A DNA stretch of 64,000 bases from Polyangium sp. y55x31 (GTDB lineage Bacteria > Myxococcota_A > Polyangia > Polyangiales > Polyangiaceae). Under the pieces are notes generated by a model. It worked only from the letters and a program-made list of their open reading frames with translations, had not been told where the DNA came from and did not search any database. Where the stretch lies: contig NZ_JARZHG010000012.1 in NCBI RefSeq assembly GCF_029946505.1, positions 1-64,000 of the forward strand, given 5' to 3'. A program made the translations under genes and the position numbers. Positions 18,495 through 27,298 of this stretch are shown one piece after another; position 1 is the first letter of the stretch, and each line of letters opens with the position of its first letter.

Positions 18495-21103
18495 AACTCC
18501 CCACGAAGCCCCAGGCTCGGTAGGATGGGCAAGCCGCTCACGTACGACGACTGGGTGTAGTCGTAGTTATAGGTGATCCCCTCGGGGTTCTGGTGGTTGT
18601 AGACGTTCTGGATATCGATGTAGGCCGAGAGCTTCCACGAATCGAAGGTCCACGTCTTGTCGAAGCGCACATCGAGCTGGTGGAAGAGCGGGAGCCGCGC
18701 GCCGTACGGCGGAGACGCGGTCGCGGCCTGAAAACTGCCGGTCGTCGCGTCATAGGCGCCGCGCGTCGTGGGTGTATAAGGGTTCCCCGAGACGAGGCGG
18801 AAACGCGCGCCGAGTCGATACCCACGACCGAAATTGTAGCTCGCGATCGTCGTGAGGACGTGCGTCTGATCATACTGGGAAAGGGCAGACGGCTCCGTCG
18901 GCTCGGGGCGGCGCTCGCTCCTCGACAGGGTGTAGGCGATCCATCCGAAGAAGCGCTCGTCGGACTTGTAGCGCAAAAGCCACTCGGTGCCGTAGACGGC
19001 CCCCGCCCCGGCGTTCCCTGCCCCGTCCGAAACCAGCCTGTCGAGCTGCTTGTAGAACGCGTTCACGGAGAGCTCCACGCGGGGGCCGAATTCCTGCTCG
19101 AATCCGACGTCGTAATGAATGGATCGGTTCGACTTCAGGCCCTCCTGGCCGAAGACGGGATCCGTTTCGAGCGGCCCCGGCGGCTGATAAAAGATGCCGG
19201 CGCCCGCCTTGAGCGCCGTGCGGGGGGAGCCGCTCGTCAACTCCTGGCGCAAATTCAAGCGTGGAGAGATGTCCCAGCTCTGGGTCGAGCTCGTGTAATC
19301 CAAGCGGAGCCCCGGCACGATACGCATGCCCCGCCAAGGCATGATTTCCCATTCCGTGTACATGCCGCCGAAGAGGCGCTTCCCGGATTGGGTCGTCTCG
19401 AGCGGTACGTCCTCGGGTCCGCCCGCGGGGACCCCGGGCGGGCGGGGACGCGGAAAGCGGATGTGCAGGTCGTAGGGGCTGTAAATCATGTCGATGCCGA
19501 CGTTCGCGCGGACGGATCGCATGACCTTCTGCGAGACCTCGGCGCGCCCGCTGATCGGGAGCTCGGTCGTCGTGAAGCCGAGGGCGCCGAAGCCGATGTC
19601 CACCGAGTCCTGCCCGACGGCGGCCGTGACTTTGAGCTCCGTGCTGTCCGTGAGCTTGTGCTCGTAGCGGGCCTGGAGGCGCCAGAAACTCGTATGGGTG
19701 CCGATGCCGCTGAAGCTCGTGGCGCCGGCGTTCGGGTTCTCATTGAAGATCTCGAGGCCGTCATCGGACCCGAAAAACAGAAGGCGCAGCGACGCCTTCT
19801 GACCGAAGTCCTTTTTGAGCATGACCTGGTAGTCGTAATAACGCGGCGCCGTCGACACGCCCGCGCCGGCGGCCGTGAGGACGGGGCCGAGCCAGCCGTC
19901 GAACCACGAGCGGCGGCCAGCGATCAAAAAGGTCACGCCCGTCTTCGGAATCGTCCCCTCGACGAGGAGGCGCGCGTCGATGAGATCGAGCTGCGCCATG
20001 CCGTGCAGCCGCCCGTCCTTCTTGGGATCACGGATCCCGACATCGACCATGCCGCCCATCCCGCGCCCATACATCGCGCTGTAGTTCGAGGGATAAAAAT
20101 TGATCTTGTCGAGCGCCTCCGTCGGCACCACGGAGCTCAGGCCGCCGAAATGGTAGACGATGGGCACGGGTGTGCCGTCGACATAGGTGGTCGTGTCCTG
20201 CGGCGCGGACCCGCGAACGATGAGCTGGCCACCGAACGGAGGCGGGCGCGCGACGCCGGGGAGGTTTTGCAGCGACCGCAGCGCATCCCCGTTCGTCCCC
20301 GGAATGAGCGCGATTTCTTCCCTCTTGAGCGTGCGTTTCGTGACCTCGCGGGGCGGGCGCTCCCCGCGGACGACGATCTCCTGGACCGGCGGCTCGTCTT
20401 CGCTTTCGCTTGCGGCGCCGTTCTCCGCGGGGGCCTTCCGGGGCAAGAGCCTCAATACGACGTGGGTCTCTTCCCCGGGGGTGAGCTCTTCGTCCGCGGA
20501 TTGGGGTTCATACCCTGGCGCAGATACGACGATGTGCGTCGGGCCGCCCATCACGTTCTCGAGGGTCCAGGACCCGTCTGCGGCCGTCTGCGTCGTGTGC
20601 TCGGCGCCGTCGGCGGTCCGCACCGTGATGCTCGCGGGGGCGATCGGCGAGCCTGCCGTCTGGTGCTCGACACGTCCTGTGAGCTTCGGCGGCGGGGGCA
20701 CGAAGGCATAACGGAATTTGATGCGGGCCGGGATGTTCTTGTCATTGCGCCGGGCCGGTTCGAAGACGAGTTTTTCGGCCGCGGCGACGGCGGCCTCGTC
20801 GAATCCGTGGCCTTGGGGTGCTTCGACGGTCGCCTTCCGGACCGCCCCGGATGCGTCGATCTCGAGGATCAGGACGACCGTGACTTCCGCGAAAAACCGC
20901 TCTTTGAGCGCTTGATCCGGATATTTCACGCCGGGATCGGTCACGAGCCGCGGCGGGACGACGACCGGTTGCGGCGCGGCGGCGCCGGTCGCGGCGGGCG
21001 GCTCGTCGGGCGCCCCTGCGAGCGCATCCCGTGATGCCAGGGACGTCAGGAGGAAAACGGCGGCGGCGCCGCGCCGAAGTGGATGGTCGGAAAGATGTGC
21101 CAA
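18491..21103 (-). CDS. TonB-dependent receptor with N-terminal TonB_C and carboxypeptidase-regulatory domains
   Basis: About 870 residues from a TTG at 21103, chosen because a signal peptide follows at once (RRGAAAVFLLTSLASRDALAG) and longer frames run into exbB. The start has only a weak GAGAA site, so it is uncertain. Order: TonB C-terminal-type domain (about 54-134; KYPDQALKERFFAEV, VEAPQGHGFDEAAV, FEPARRN); carboxypeptidase-like beta-sandwich (138-221); plug (about 258-384; EIALIPGTNGDAL, LIVRGS, YVDGTPVP); then an outer-membrane barrel to the end. It imports a scarce ligand across the outer membrane using energy from ExbB-ExbD-TonB, encoded divergently. Ligand unknown. A TonB_C domain on the receptor itself is unusual. 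It heads an operon with a lipoprotein and a LytTR regulator. Confidence 0.88.
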   Translation of the reverse strand: MAHLSDHPLRRGAAAVFLLTSLASRDALAGAPDEPPAATGAAAPQPVVVPPRLVTDPGVKYPDQALKERFFAEVTVVLILEIDASGAVRKATVEAPQGHGFDEAAVAAAEKLVFEPARRNDKNIPARIKFRYAFVPPPPKLTGRVEHQTAGSPIAPASITVRTADGAEHTTQTAADGSWTLENVMGGPTHIVVSAPGYEPQSADEELTPGEETHVVLRLLPRKAPAENGAASESEDEPPVQEIVVRGERPPREVTKRTLKREEIALIPGTNGDALRSLQNLPGVARPPPFGGQLIVRGSAPQDTTTYVDGTPVPIVYHFGGLSSVVPTEALDKINFYPSNYSAMYGRGMGGMVDVGIRDPKKDGRLHGMAQLDLIDARLLVEGTIPKTGVTFLIAGRRSWFDGWLGPVLTAAGAGVSTAPRYYDYQVMLKKDFGQKASLRLLFFGSDDGLEIFNENPNAGATSFSGIGTHTSFWRLQARYEHKLTDSTELKVTAAVGQDSVDIGFGALGFTTTELPISGRAEVSQKVMRSVRANVGIDMIYSPYDLHIRFPRPRPPGVPAGGPEDVPLETTQSGKRLFGGMYTEWEIMPWRGMRIVPGLRLDYTSSTQSWDISPRLNLRQELTSGSPRTALKAGAGIFYQPPGPLETDPVFGQEGLKSNRSIHYDVGFEQEFGPRVELSVNAFYKQLDRLVSDGAGNAGAGAVYGTEWLLRYKSDERFFGWIAYTLSRSERRPEPTEPSALSQYDQTHVLTTIASYNFGRGYRLGARFRLVSGNPYTPTTRGAYDATTGSFQAATASPPYGARLPLFHQLDVRFDKTWTFDSWKLSAYIDIQNVYNHQNPEGITYNYDYTQSSYVSGLPILPSLGLRGEL

Positions 21104-21201
21104 GGTTCTCGGTGCAAAGATGCACGCGTGGCCGGCGCGTGGGGCTTCGATCCGACGAGCCGTCGGATCCCTCCGACGAAAACCTTCCCCTGGACCACGA
21201 G
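21100..21201 (-). repeat. Dispersed repeat, copy A
   Basis: About 102 bp, closely matching copy C at 29624-29726. Shared blocks on this strand are TGGTCC at the head, GTCGGAGGGATC, CGGCTCGTCGGAT, CGCCGGCC, GTGCATC and GAGAACCTTGG. Its end overlaps the proposed TTG start of the TonB receptor. It lies in the exbB/receptor divergent spacer, facing copy B. Confidence 0.75.
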
Positions 21202-21277
21202 CGCCATGGGCCCCGCGCCTCGCGAGCGCCACGGCCCGAGCGCGGTGAGCGAAGGCGTTTCGTCCTCCGACGGAGGC

Positions 21278-21340
21278 CGCTCGTCGGAGGTATCCCGCGG
21301 CTCGTCGGATGCACGTCGCGCGGGAACGGCGAGCCGGCAT
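21278..21340 (+). repeat. Dispersed repeat, copy B (shorter, opposite orientation)
   Basis: Starts with GCTCGTCGGAGG, continues with CGGCTCGTCGGATG and ACGT, and matches copy C over about 60 bp with roughly 80 % identity by eye. It lacks the GAGAACCTTGG end. With copy A it forms an inverted pair about 75 bp apart, just upstream of exbB. Confidence 0.65.
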
Positions 21341-21389
21341 ATGGAAAGGCCGGGGCGAAAAGCATCGGCAGGGAAAGGCTTGACGGAAG

Positions 21390-22196
21390 ATGAATCTCAT
21401 CGAGTGGCTGCAGCGCATCATGGTCGGCTTCGGCGCTGCCTGGGTCATGTGGCTCATGATCGGCCTCAGCGTGGTGAGCGTCGCGATCATCGTCGAACGC
21501 ACGTGGTTTTTCTGGTCCCTGCGCGACAATGTCGTGGTGCTCGCGCGTGATCTGCGCGGCGCCCTGCTCGACTCGATCGAGTCCGCGCAGAAGCGCATGG
21601 CCGCGTCGCCCTCCGCCGAAGCAGCGGTCGTGAGCGCGGGGCTCGTCGAGGCGCATCGCGGGCCGAAGGCCGCGGAGGAAGCCATGGCGGGCGCGCTCGC
21701 GCTGCAACGCATGAAGCTCGAAAGGCGCCTCGCCTACCTCGGCACGCTCGGCAACAACGCCCCGTTCATCGGCCTTTTCGGCACCGTCATCGGCGTCGTC
21801 GGCGCATTCGACGCGCTCGGCAAGGCCGCCGAGACACCGATGGCGCAGGCAGCTTCCGCGGCGATGGCCCCGCAGCAGGTCATGTCGAGTATTGCCGAAG
21901 CGCTCGTCGCCACGGCCGTCGGTCTCGCGGTCGCCATTCCGGCGGTCGCCGCGAACAACGTTTTTCAGCGGGTCATCAAGTCTACGATCGCGAATACCGA
22001 TGCGCTGACGCGCGTGCTGCTCGCGCACCTGCACGGCGAAAAGGAAGGCGCGCTCGAGGAGGCGGTCTCTGACATCGCCCTCGCCGTGGCCGCGGAGAAG
22101 TCCGAGGCGAAACCGGCGAAGACGAATGGCGCGCAGAGCAAGAAGGCGGCGACGAAGGACGTGGACGAGGAAGAGTCCAGCGAGGAGAATGGCTGA
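21390..22196 (+). CDS. exbB: ExbB/TolQ/MotA-family proton channel
   Basis: 268 residues. First membrane helix at about 15-40 (WVMWLMIGLSVVSVAIIVERTWF), then a cytoplasmic loop, then two helices near 120-145 and 170-200 containing the family signatures GTLGNNAPFIGLFGTVIGV and ALVATAVGLAVAIPAVAANN. With ExbD it forms the inner-membrane motor that couples proton flow to TonB. The C-terminal ~60 residues are a charged Lys/Glu tail not needed for the fold. Its stop overlaps the exbD start by one base (TGATG). The divergent receptor implies a dedicated energy supply. Confidence 0.95.
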   Translation: MNLIEWLQRIMVGFGAAWVMWLMIGLSVVSVAIIVERTWFFWSLRDNVVVLARDLRGALLDSIESAQKRMAASPSAEAAVVSAGLVEAHRGPKAAEEAMAGALALQRMKLERRLAYLGTLGNNAPFIGLFGTVIGVVGAFDALGKAAETPMAQAASAAMAPQQVMSSIAEALVATAVGLAVAIPAVAANNVFQRVIKSTIANTDALTRVLLAHLHGEKEGALEEAVSDIALAVAAEKSEAKPAKTNGAQSKKAATKDVDEEESSEENG

Positions 22197-22645
22197 TGGC
22201 CGCTTCGAGCTCGAACAACGAGGACAACATGGTCGAGGGGATCAACGTCACCCCCCTCGTCGACATCACCCTCGTGCTCCTCATCATCTTCATGGTGACG
22301 GCGAAGATCATCGTATCGCAAGCCGTGCCGCTCGACCTGCCGAAGGCGGCGCCGGGGCAAGACGTGCAGATGGTCTTCAGCGTCGAGCTCCGCGCGAACG
22401 GGGACATGGTCGTCGACGGCAAGAAGCTGCCGAACGACGAAGCCGCGCTCCCGCTCGCAAAGGAGGCGCAAGCCAAGACGCCGGATCTACGCGCCGTCAT
22501 CCGCGCCGAGTCGGCGGTGCAACACGGGCGCGTGATCCACGCGCTCGATCTGCTCAAGCGCGTGGGCATCACGAAAATCGCATTCGGGGTGACGCCCGTC
22601 GCAGCCGACGACGGCAAACCGCCGCCCGTCCCCGCGACCCCATGA
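22196..22645 (+). CDS. exbD: ExbD/TolR biopolymer transport protein
   Basis: 149 residues: a short cytoplasmic N-terminus, one membrane helix beginning with the conserved proton-carrying Asp23 (NVTPLVDITLVLLIIFMV), then a periplasmic TolR-like domain (VELRANGDMVVDGKKL, IRAESAVQHGRVIHALDLLK). Length and layout are normal for the family. It stabilises the ExbB pentamer and works with TonB. Translationally coupled to exbB; tonB follows after 11 bp. Confidence 0.95.
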   Translation: MAASSSNNEDNMVEGINVTPLVDITLVLLIIFMVTAKIIVSQAVPLDLPKAAPGQDVQMVFSVELRANGDMVVDGKKLPNDEAALPLAKEAQAKTPDLRAVIRAESAVQHGRVIHALDLLKRVGITKIAFGVTPVAADDGKPPPVPATP

Positions 22646-22656
22646 GGTGAAAAACG

Positions 22657-23517
22657 ATGAGCTCGGTGGCAGGTAAGTTCGAGCTGGAGGGTGGTGATCC
22701 CCTCGCGCATGTGGTTCGTCTCGGCCATCGTGCAGGGCAAACGGGTATGGGGATCGGCCTCGTGTTTGCCCTGACGTCCCACGTGTCGGTGCTGGCCGTG
22801 ATGCCGCTCTTCGACACGGAAGGCGCCGCCTTCGAGGAGAGCCATGTCGAATACGACATCGCTCTGCCGCCCGAAGAAAAGGAAGAGCCGCGGCCCGAGG
22901 AAAAACCGCCGGAGCCTGCACCTGAACCCGAAGCCCCGCCATCTCCAGCGCCGGTGCTCAAGGAGAATACCCCGACGAAGGCGCCCAATCCCGAGTCGCC
23001 GCCCCCACCCTCGCAAGCGGCAAAGGTGCTCACGCAGGAGCCCGATCCGGAAGAACCCGTCGACATGACGGGGCAAGGGTTCGTCACGGGCAATGGCGCG
23101 GGGCCCGGCTACGGAATGGTGTCAGCCGCGGGGACGGCCTCGGCACCGACGTACAACAAGGGCGCTTCGCTCGACGGCAAGGAAGGCGGCAAAGGAACGG
23201 GGCCCGTGACGCCGCCGGCACCGCAAGGGCCCGATTTATCGAAGCCGCCAGGCCTCGCCGGCAGTTCCGCGTGGGATTGTCCTTTCCCGCCCGAGGCCGA
23301 CGCGGAGCAGATCGATCAGGCCGTCGTGTCGATCGTCGTCACCGTGCGGGCCGACGGCTCGCCGCAATCCGTCAATGTGGTGAGCGATCCGGGGCACGGC
23401 TTTGGCCGCGCCGCACGCCTTTGCGCACTTTCGCGCAGGTACACGCCCGCGCTCGATCGATCGGGCACGCCGAGGGTCGCCGCGACGCCGCCGATCCGCG
23501 TGCGGTTCACGCGGTAG
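22657..23517 (+). CDS. tonB: TonB energy transducer
   Basis: 286 residues. A membrane helix at about 28-50 (GMGIGLVFALTSHVSVLAVMP) is followed by a long Pro/Glu-rich periplasmic spacer (EEKPPEPAPEPEAPPSPAP), then a Gly-rich stretch and a C-terminal TonB-type domain (about 205-286: QIDQAVVSIVVTVRADGSP, DPGHGFGRAARLCA). It carries motor energy across the periplasm to a TonB box on a receptor. The C-terminal domain resembles the one fused to the divergent receptor, so the two could pair or swap. Last gene of the exbB-exbD-tonB operon. Confidence 0.9.
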   Translation: MSSVAGKFELEGGDPLAHVVRLGHRAGQTGMGIGLVFALTSHVSVLAVMPLFDTEGAAFEESHVEYDIALPPEEKEEPRPEEKPPEPAPEPEAPPSPAPVLKENTPTKAPNPESPPPPSQAAKVLTQEPDPEEPVDMTGQGFVTGNGAGPGYGMVSAAGTASAPTYNKGASLDGKEGGKGTGPVTPPAPQGPDLSKPPGLAGSSAWDCPFPPEADAEQIDQAVVSIVVTVRADGSPQSVNVVSDPGHGFGRAARLCALSRRYTPALDRSGTPRVAATPPIRVRFTR

Positions 23518-23529
23518 GCGCCGCGGCGA

Positions 23530-26049
23530 TCAGGACTCGGCTTGGGGGGGCGGCACCGGCGAGGGCTCGGATGGGCGTTCGGCGGCGGTGGCGCCGCGGG
23601 AGCGCGCCTTCCATGCGGGGAGAAGAGCGAGCAAGGCCGGAAGCAGCACCACGCACGCGACGAGGTTCACGCCGAGGCCGAGCAGCGAAAGCTTGCCAAC
23701 GCTGGCGAGGCCTGGGTGCGTGGCCAGCGCGAGCACGCCGAAGCCAAAGCCGTCCGTGAGAATGGCGCCGGTGACGTCCCAGCCCGTGTGTTGCCACACT
23801 TTTTCGAGCGGCTCGCCCGCGTCCACACGCGCGAGCAGATGCGCGCCGTCGTCCACGCCAATTCCGAGGAGGATCGGCAGCACGATCATGTTCAAGTAGT
23901 TCAGCTCGGCGCCAATGACGGGGAGCAGCGCAATCGTCACCGCAAGGCAGAGCAGGGCCGGCCCGAGCGCGAGCAGCGCGAGCCGGAGACGACCAAGAGT
24001 GAGGTACAGCACAAGGAAGACGAGCACGCCGGTGGTCGCGAGGATGCGCGGTGCGTCGCGCTCGATGGTCTCGAGCATGTCGGCGAGCACCATCGTCTCG
24101 CCTGCGGCCGCGCGCACCTCGCCACCGGGCAGCTCGATGCGGCGGAGCTGCGAGGCGAGACGCCTGATCGCGGCGGCGTCGCCCATGCTCACCGTGGGGT
24201 AGAGCAGCACGAAGTGCACGGGGTCTTCGCCCGGCTTGGGCTCGAAGGTATGGCGCAGCGCGGACGGGAGGTCGGCGGGGCCGAAGGGCTCGGCCGCGGC
24301 CATACGCTGGAGGCGTTCGAGCCGGCCACGCGCGTCGGCGTCGAGGCTCTCGGGGCGGATCCGGGAGGTGATCTTGGCGATCTCGCGCAGGAGCGGGCGC
24401 TTCGCGTCCTGGCCTTCCGGGAGCAGGTCGGCGCGCGTGGCGATGAGGCCGATGGTGGCGGCTCCGCCGAGCGCGGCCATGCGCGCGCGCACGGCGGAGG
24501 AGACCTCGCGCGCCTCGGCCTCGCTGCGGGCGAGCACCACGAGCGGGGTCTGCGAGCGGCCGAGCAGCGCGTTCACCTCGCGGTCGCGGCGGAAGCTCGG
24601 GAGGTCGGCGTCGTCGAGGTGGGAGAAGTCGGCGTCGAAGCGGGCGCGGGGGAGCTGGGTGAGCGCGAGGGCGGACGCGGCGACGAGGCCCCAGAAGAGC
24701 GCGGGCGCCGCGCGGCGCATGAAGCGCACGCCGGGAAGCGCCACGCCGGCGCGCACGGGCGACAGGCGCGGGGCATGGCGCGCGAGCACGCCGAGCAACG
24801 CGGGGAGAAGCGTCAGGTAGGCGAGCAGGACGAGGAGCGTGCCCAGCGCGGCGAGCAGGCCGAACTCGCGGAAGGCGCGGAAGTCCGTCCAGGTGAGGCA
24901 GCCGAACGCCGCGGCGGTGGTGAGCGCGGCAGCGAGCGAGACGCGGCCCGCATCGCCGAAGGCGCGACGGATCGCCTCTTCCTCGGCCGCGCCGGCGCGA
25001 CGCTCCTCCTCGTAACGGCCGAGGAGGTGGACGCCGTGGTCCATGCCGATGCCGACCAGGATGGCGCCGATGAACGCCGTGAGGATGTTGAGCGTCCCGA
25101 AGAGCGCGCCCGCGGCCCCGTACGCCAGCGCGAGGCCCGCGTAGAGCGGCGCGAGCACCAGGGCGATGGCGAGCAGGCGCCGGAAATGGAAGGCGAGGTA
25201 GGCGATGACCAGGCCGAGCGCGAGCGCGGAGGTCAGCGCGAGGTCGCGCCCGAGCACCGCCTGCAGGTCGACACGTTTCGGGTACCGGCCGGTGAGCTCG
25301 ACGCGGAGGTCGGGCGCGTAGGCGGAGGGCTCTGCCTCCTGGAGCACGCGCTTCACGTCGGCGACGACCTGCTTCGCGAAGGTGAGGTCGGAGGCCAGCC
25401 GGGTCGGGCGGACGAGGATGGCCAGGGTCCGGCCGGTCTCGTCCTCGTGGTACGACCCGCGCCGCGCGCCGCCGTTGTCCTCGAGGCGCTTCTTGTACTT
25501 GGCTTCGAGGTCCGCGACGTCGACCGGGGGCGGCTGCTCGTCGTCGAGGTCGAGGTAGGAGCGCTCGATCTCCCAGCGCTGGCGCGCGGCGAGGCGATCC
25601 CGGAGCGCCGTGAGGTCGGGCTGGTCGGCGAAGTAGAGGGCGCGGTCTTCGAAAAACTCCGCCGGGAAGCGGTGGTCGACGTACTGCACCGTTTCGAGTT
25701 TTTCGAGGCGGGGCGCGATCTCGTCCGCGAAGCGTCGGCGCGTGGCCTGATCCCCGCCCTCGACCAGGAGCACCACGTACCCGACCCCGCCGAAGCGCGC
25801 CCGCAGCGCCTCGATGCCCTGCACGCTCGGGTAACTCGGCGGCAGGAGCTGGGTGATGTCGGGGTCGAGCTTGAGCTTCCCGGCGGACCAGGTGCCGAGC
25901 GCGGCGGCGAGGGCGACCAGCACGATGGCGAGGGCGGCGTGTCGAAACGCGGCGACCGCCACGCGCGCGAGGGCGGCGCGGATGGCGGCGGGCACGGAGC
26001 CGAGGCGCGCGTCCCCGTCCCCGTCGTGATCAGGCGCGGCTGACATCAC
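23530..26049 (-). CDS. MMPL/RND-family (HpnN-like) lipid exporter
   Basis: About 839 residues (ATG at 26049 or 26046). Classic RND layout in duplicate: a first helix at about 30-50; a periplasmic domain of about 200 residues (DITQLLPPSYPSV); five helices (about 275-420) containing GILVGIGMDHGVHLLGRYEEE-type signatures split by loops; then the same arrangement again, with GIGVDDGAHLLARV in the second half. The paired Asp residues in these helices fit proton-driven transport. HpnN/MmpL relatives move hopanoids or other lipids across the envelope. It overlaps the end of the CDP-alcohol transferase gene by about 20 bp and closes the inositol-lipid operon, so its cargo is probably the lipid made there. 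Cargo is inference. Confidence 0.88.
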   Translation of the reverse strand: MMSAAPDHDGDGDARLGSVPAAIRAALARVAVAAFRHAALAIVLVALAAALGTWSAGKLKLDPDITQLLPPSYPSVQGIEALRARFGGVGYVVLLVEGGDQATRRRFADEIAPRLEKLETVQYVDHRFPAEFFEDRALYFADQPDLTALRDRLAARQRWEIERSYLDLDDEQPPPVDVADLEAKYKKRLEDNGGARRGSYHEDETGRTLAILVRPTRLASDLTFAKQVVADVKRVLQEAEPSAYAPDLRVELTGRYPKRVDLQAVLGRDLALTSALALGLVIAYLAFHFRRLLAIALVLAPLYAGLALAYGAAGALFGTLNILTAFIGAILVGIGMDHGVHLLGRYEEERRAGAAEEEAIRRAFGDAGRVSLAAALTTAAAFGCLTWTDFRAFREFGLLAALGTLLVLLAYLTLLPALLGVLARHAPRLSPVRAGVALPGVRFMRRAAPALFWGLVAASALALTQLPRARFDADFSHLDDADLPSFRRDREVNALLGRSQTPLVVLARSEAEAREVSSAVRARMAALGGAATIGLIATRADLLPEGQDAKRPLLREIAKITSRIRPESLDADARGRLERLQRMAAAEPFGPADLPSALRHTFEPKPGEDPVHFVLLYPTVSMGDAAAIRRLASQLRRIELPGGEVRAAAGETMVLADMLETIERDAPRILATTGVLVFLVLYLTLGRLRLALLALGPALLCLAVTIALLPVIGAELNYLNMIVLPILLGIGVDDGAHLLARVDAGEPLEKVWQHTGWDVTGAILTDGFGFGVLALATHPGLASVGKLSLLGLGVNLVACVVLLPALLALLPAWKARSRGATAAERPSEPSPVPPPQAES

Positions 26050-27298
26050 GCTCCCTCGGGTCGCTCAGGGGGACCTCGTCGGTCGCGTCGTTCGCGGCGG
26101 GCGTAACCGGGAACACGTGGTTGCGCAGCAGCGGGTAGTTCCAGGTCGCGAAGACGACGAGGCGCGTGAGGGCCCAGGCGAGGCGGTCGTCCATGGCGGG
26201 CAAGAGGAGGAGCACGGCGACGCCGCCGGCATTGAGGGCGGCGCTCGAACCGGAGACGAACACGAAGCGCGCGGCCTGGCTGGTCCGCGGGCCCGCCTCG
26301 GCCTCGAAGGCCCACGCGCGCGAGAGCGTGAAGGCCACGACCCCACCCGCCACGCAACCCGCGCCCGTGGCGAGCGGCGGCGGCGCGCCGGTCCCGATCA
26401 CGAGCACCTGCACCACCACGAAGTCGAGCGCCGTGGCGAGCGCGCTCACGGCGATGGCGCGTGGCAGCGCGCGGCGATCGTCGCGGGGCAGCTTGCCGCC
26501 GAGCGAGCGGACGAGGAAGGCGAGCCGCTGGAACGCGGTCGCGTGCGAGGTGAGCGCGATGAGGGTGACGCCGGCGGCCGCGATCCAGTGCGGCGGGCGC
26601 GGATCCTCCGGCGAGACGACGGCCTCCAGGATGGGACTGAGCGCGACCGAGAGGCCAAGCACCAGGATACGCTCGGCGCGCTGCATGAAGCCCACGTCCT
26701 TCATCTGGGCGCCGAGCGCCTCGCCGCGGGCGCGCACGTACGGGACGAAGAGCGAGCCGGTGAGCGCGAACAAGCACGGCAAGAGCACCCAGCTCTCGCG
26801 GTAATACCAGGCGAGGCCCACGAGCACGGCCGACTCGCAGTAACGATCGAGCACCGAGTCGAGCGCGGCGCCGCTCGGCGAAGCCTGCCCGGTGGCGCGC
26901 GCCACCCGCCCGTCGAGGTAATCGAGCGCGCCCGCGCTGACGTAAAGCCAACCACCGAGCGCGAAGCGTCCCGCCGCGATGGCGACCCCCCCGCCCGCCG
27001 CGAGGCCCACCGCCAGCGTGGTGATGGCGTTCGGAGGCACCCCCGCGGCGGCGAGCCCCTGCCAGAGCGGGCGCATCAGCCAGGCGAAGAAGTGGCGCGC
27101 GCGCGCGGTCGTCAGCCCGCCGAGCCCGCGGCCGTCGGCCTCCTCGTCGTGGAAGCGGCCAAAGGCCAGGGTGCGCACGGCATAAGCGGCGAGGCCGATC
27201 AGCACGTACGCAATGAGCAGCAGCGCAGGCGCGGCCGCGGTCCAGATGCGCTCTGCGGCCGAGAGGCTGCCGGTGAGCAAGTCGGAGAGCGGGTTCAT
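26030..27298 (-). CDS. CDP-alcohol phosphatidyltransferase-GtrA fusion, probable phosphatidylinositol(-phosphate) synthase
   Basis: 422 residues from ATG 27298, which overlaps the stop of the upstream PAP2 gene (ATGA). Residues 126-151 contain the full CDP-alcohol transferase signature D-x2-DG-x2-AR-x8-G-x3-D-x3-D (DYLDGRVARATG, G143, D147, D151), with about six membrane helices. The motif places it in the family; inositol phosphate as acceptor is inferred from the adjacent ino1 gene. From about residue 290 a GtrA-like four-helix domain follows (AIAVSALATALDFVVVQ, FTLSRAWAFEA), a family linked to flipping or binding lipid-linked sugars. The frame runs about 300 codons further upstream but inside the PAP2 gene and is rejected. 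Alternative substrates: glycerol phosphate or another polyol phosphate. Confidence 0.85.
   Translation of the reverse strand: MNPLSDLLTGSLSAAERIWTAAAPALLLIAYVLIGLAAYAVRTLAFGRFHDEEADGRGLGGLTTARARHFFAWLMRPLWQGLAAAGVPPNAITTLAVGLAAGGGVAIAAGRFALGGWLYVSAGALDYLDGRVARATGQASPSGAALDSVLDRYCESAVLVGLAWYYRESWVLLPCLFALTGSLFVPYVRARGEALGAQMKDVGFMQRAERILVLGLSVALSPILEAVVSPEDPRPPHWIAAAGVTLIALTSHATAFQRLAFLVRSLGGKLPRDDRRALPRAIAVSALATALDFVVVQVLVIGTGAPPPLATGAGCVAGGVVAFTLSRAWAFEAEAGPRTSQAARFVFVSGSSAALNAGGVAVLLLLPAMDDRLAWALTRLVVFATWNYPLLRNHVFPVTPAANDATDEVPLSDPRERDVSRA

Noticed and set aside
18593-21034. 813-codon frame opposite the TonB receptor
   Set aside because: Shadow; receptor motifs on the other strand are unambiguous.
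21104-21712. Upstream extension of the TonB receptor frame
   Set aside because: It overlaps exbB and the repeat pair, and the signal peptide begins at 21103.
23542-26043. Very long open frame (833 codons) on the + strand, opposite the MMPL exporter
   Set aside because: High GC makes antisense frames stay open; it has no family pattern and the minus-strand protein shows clear RND motifs.
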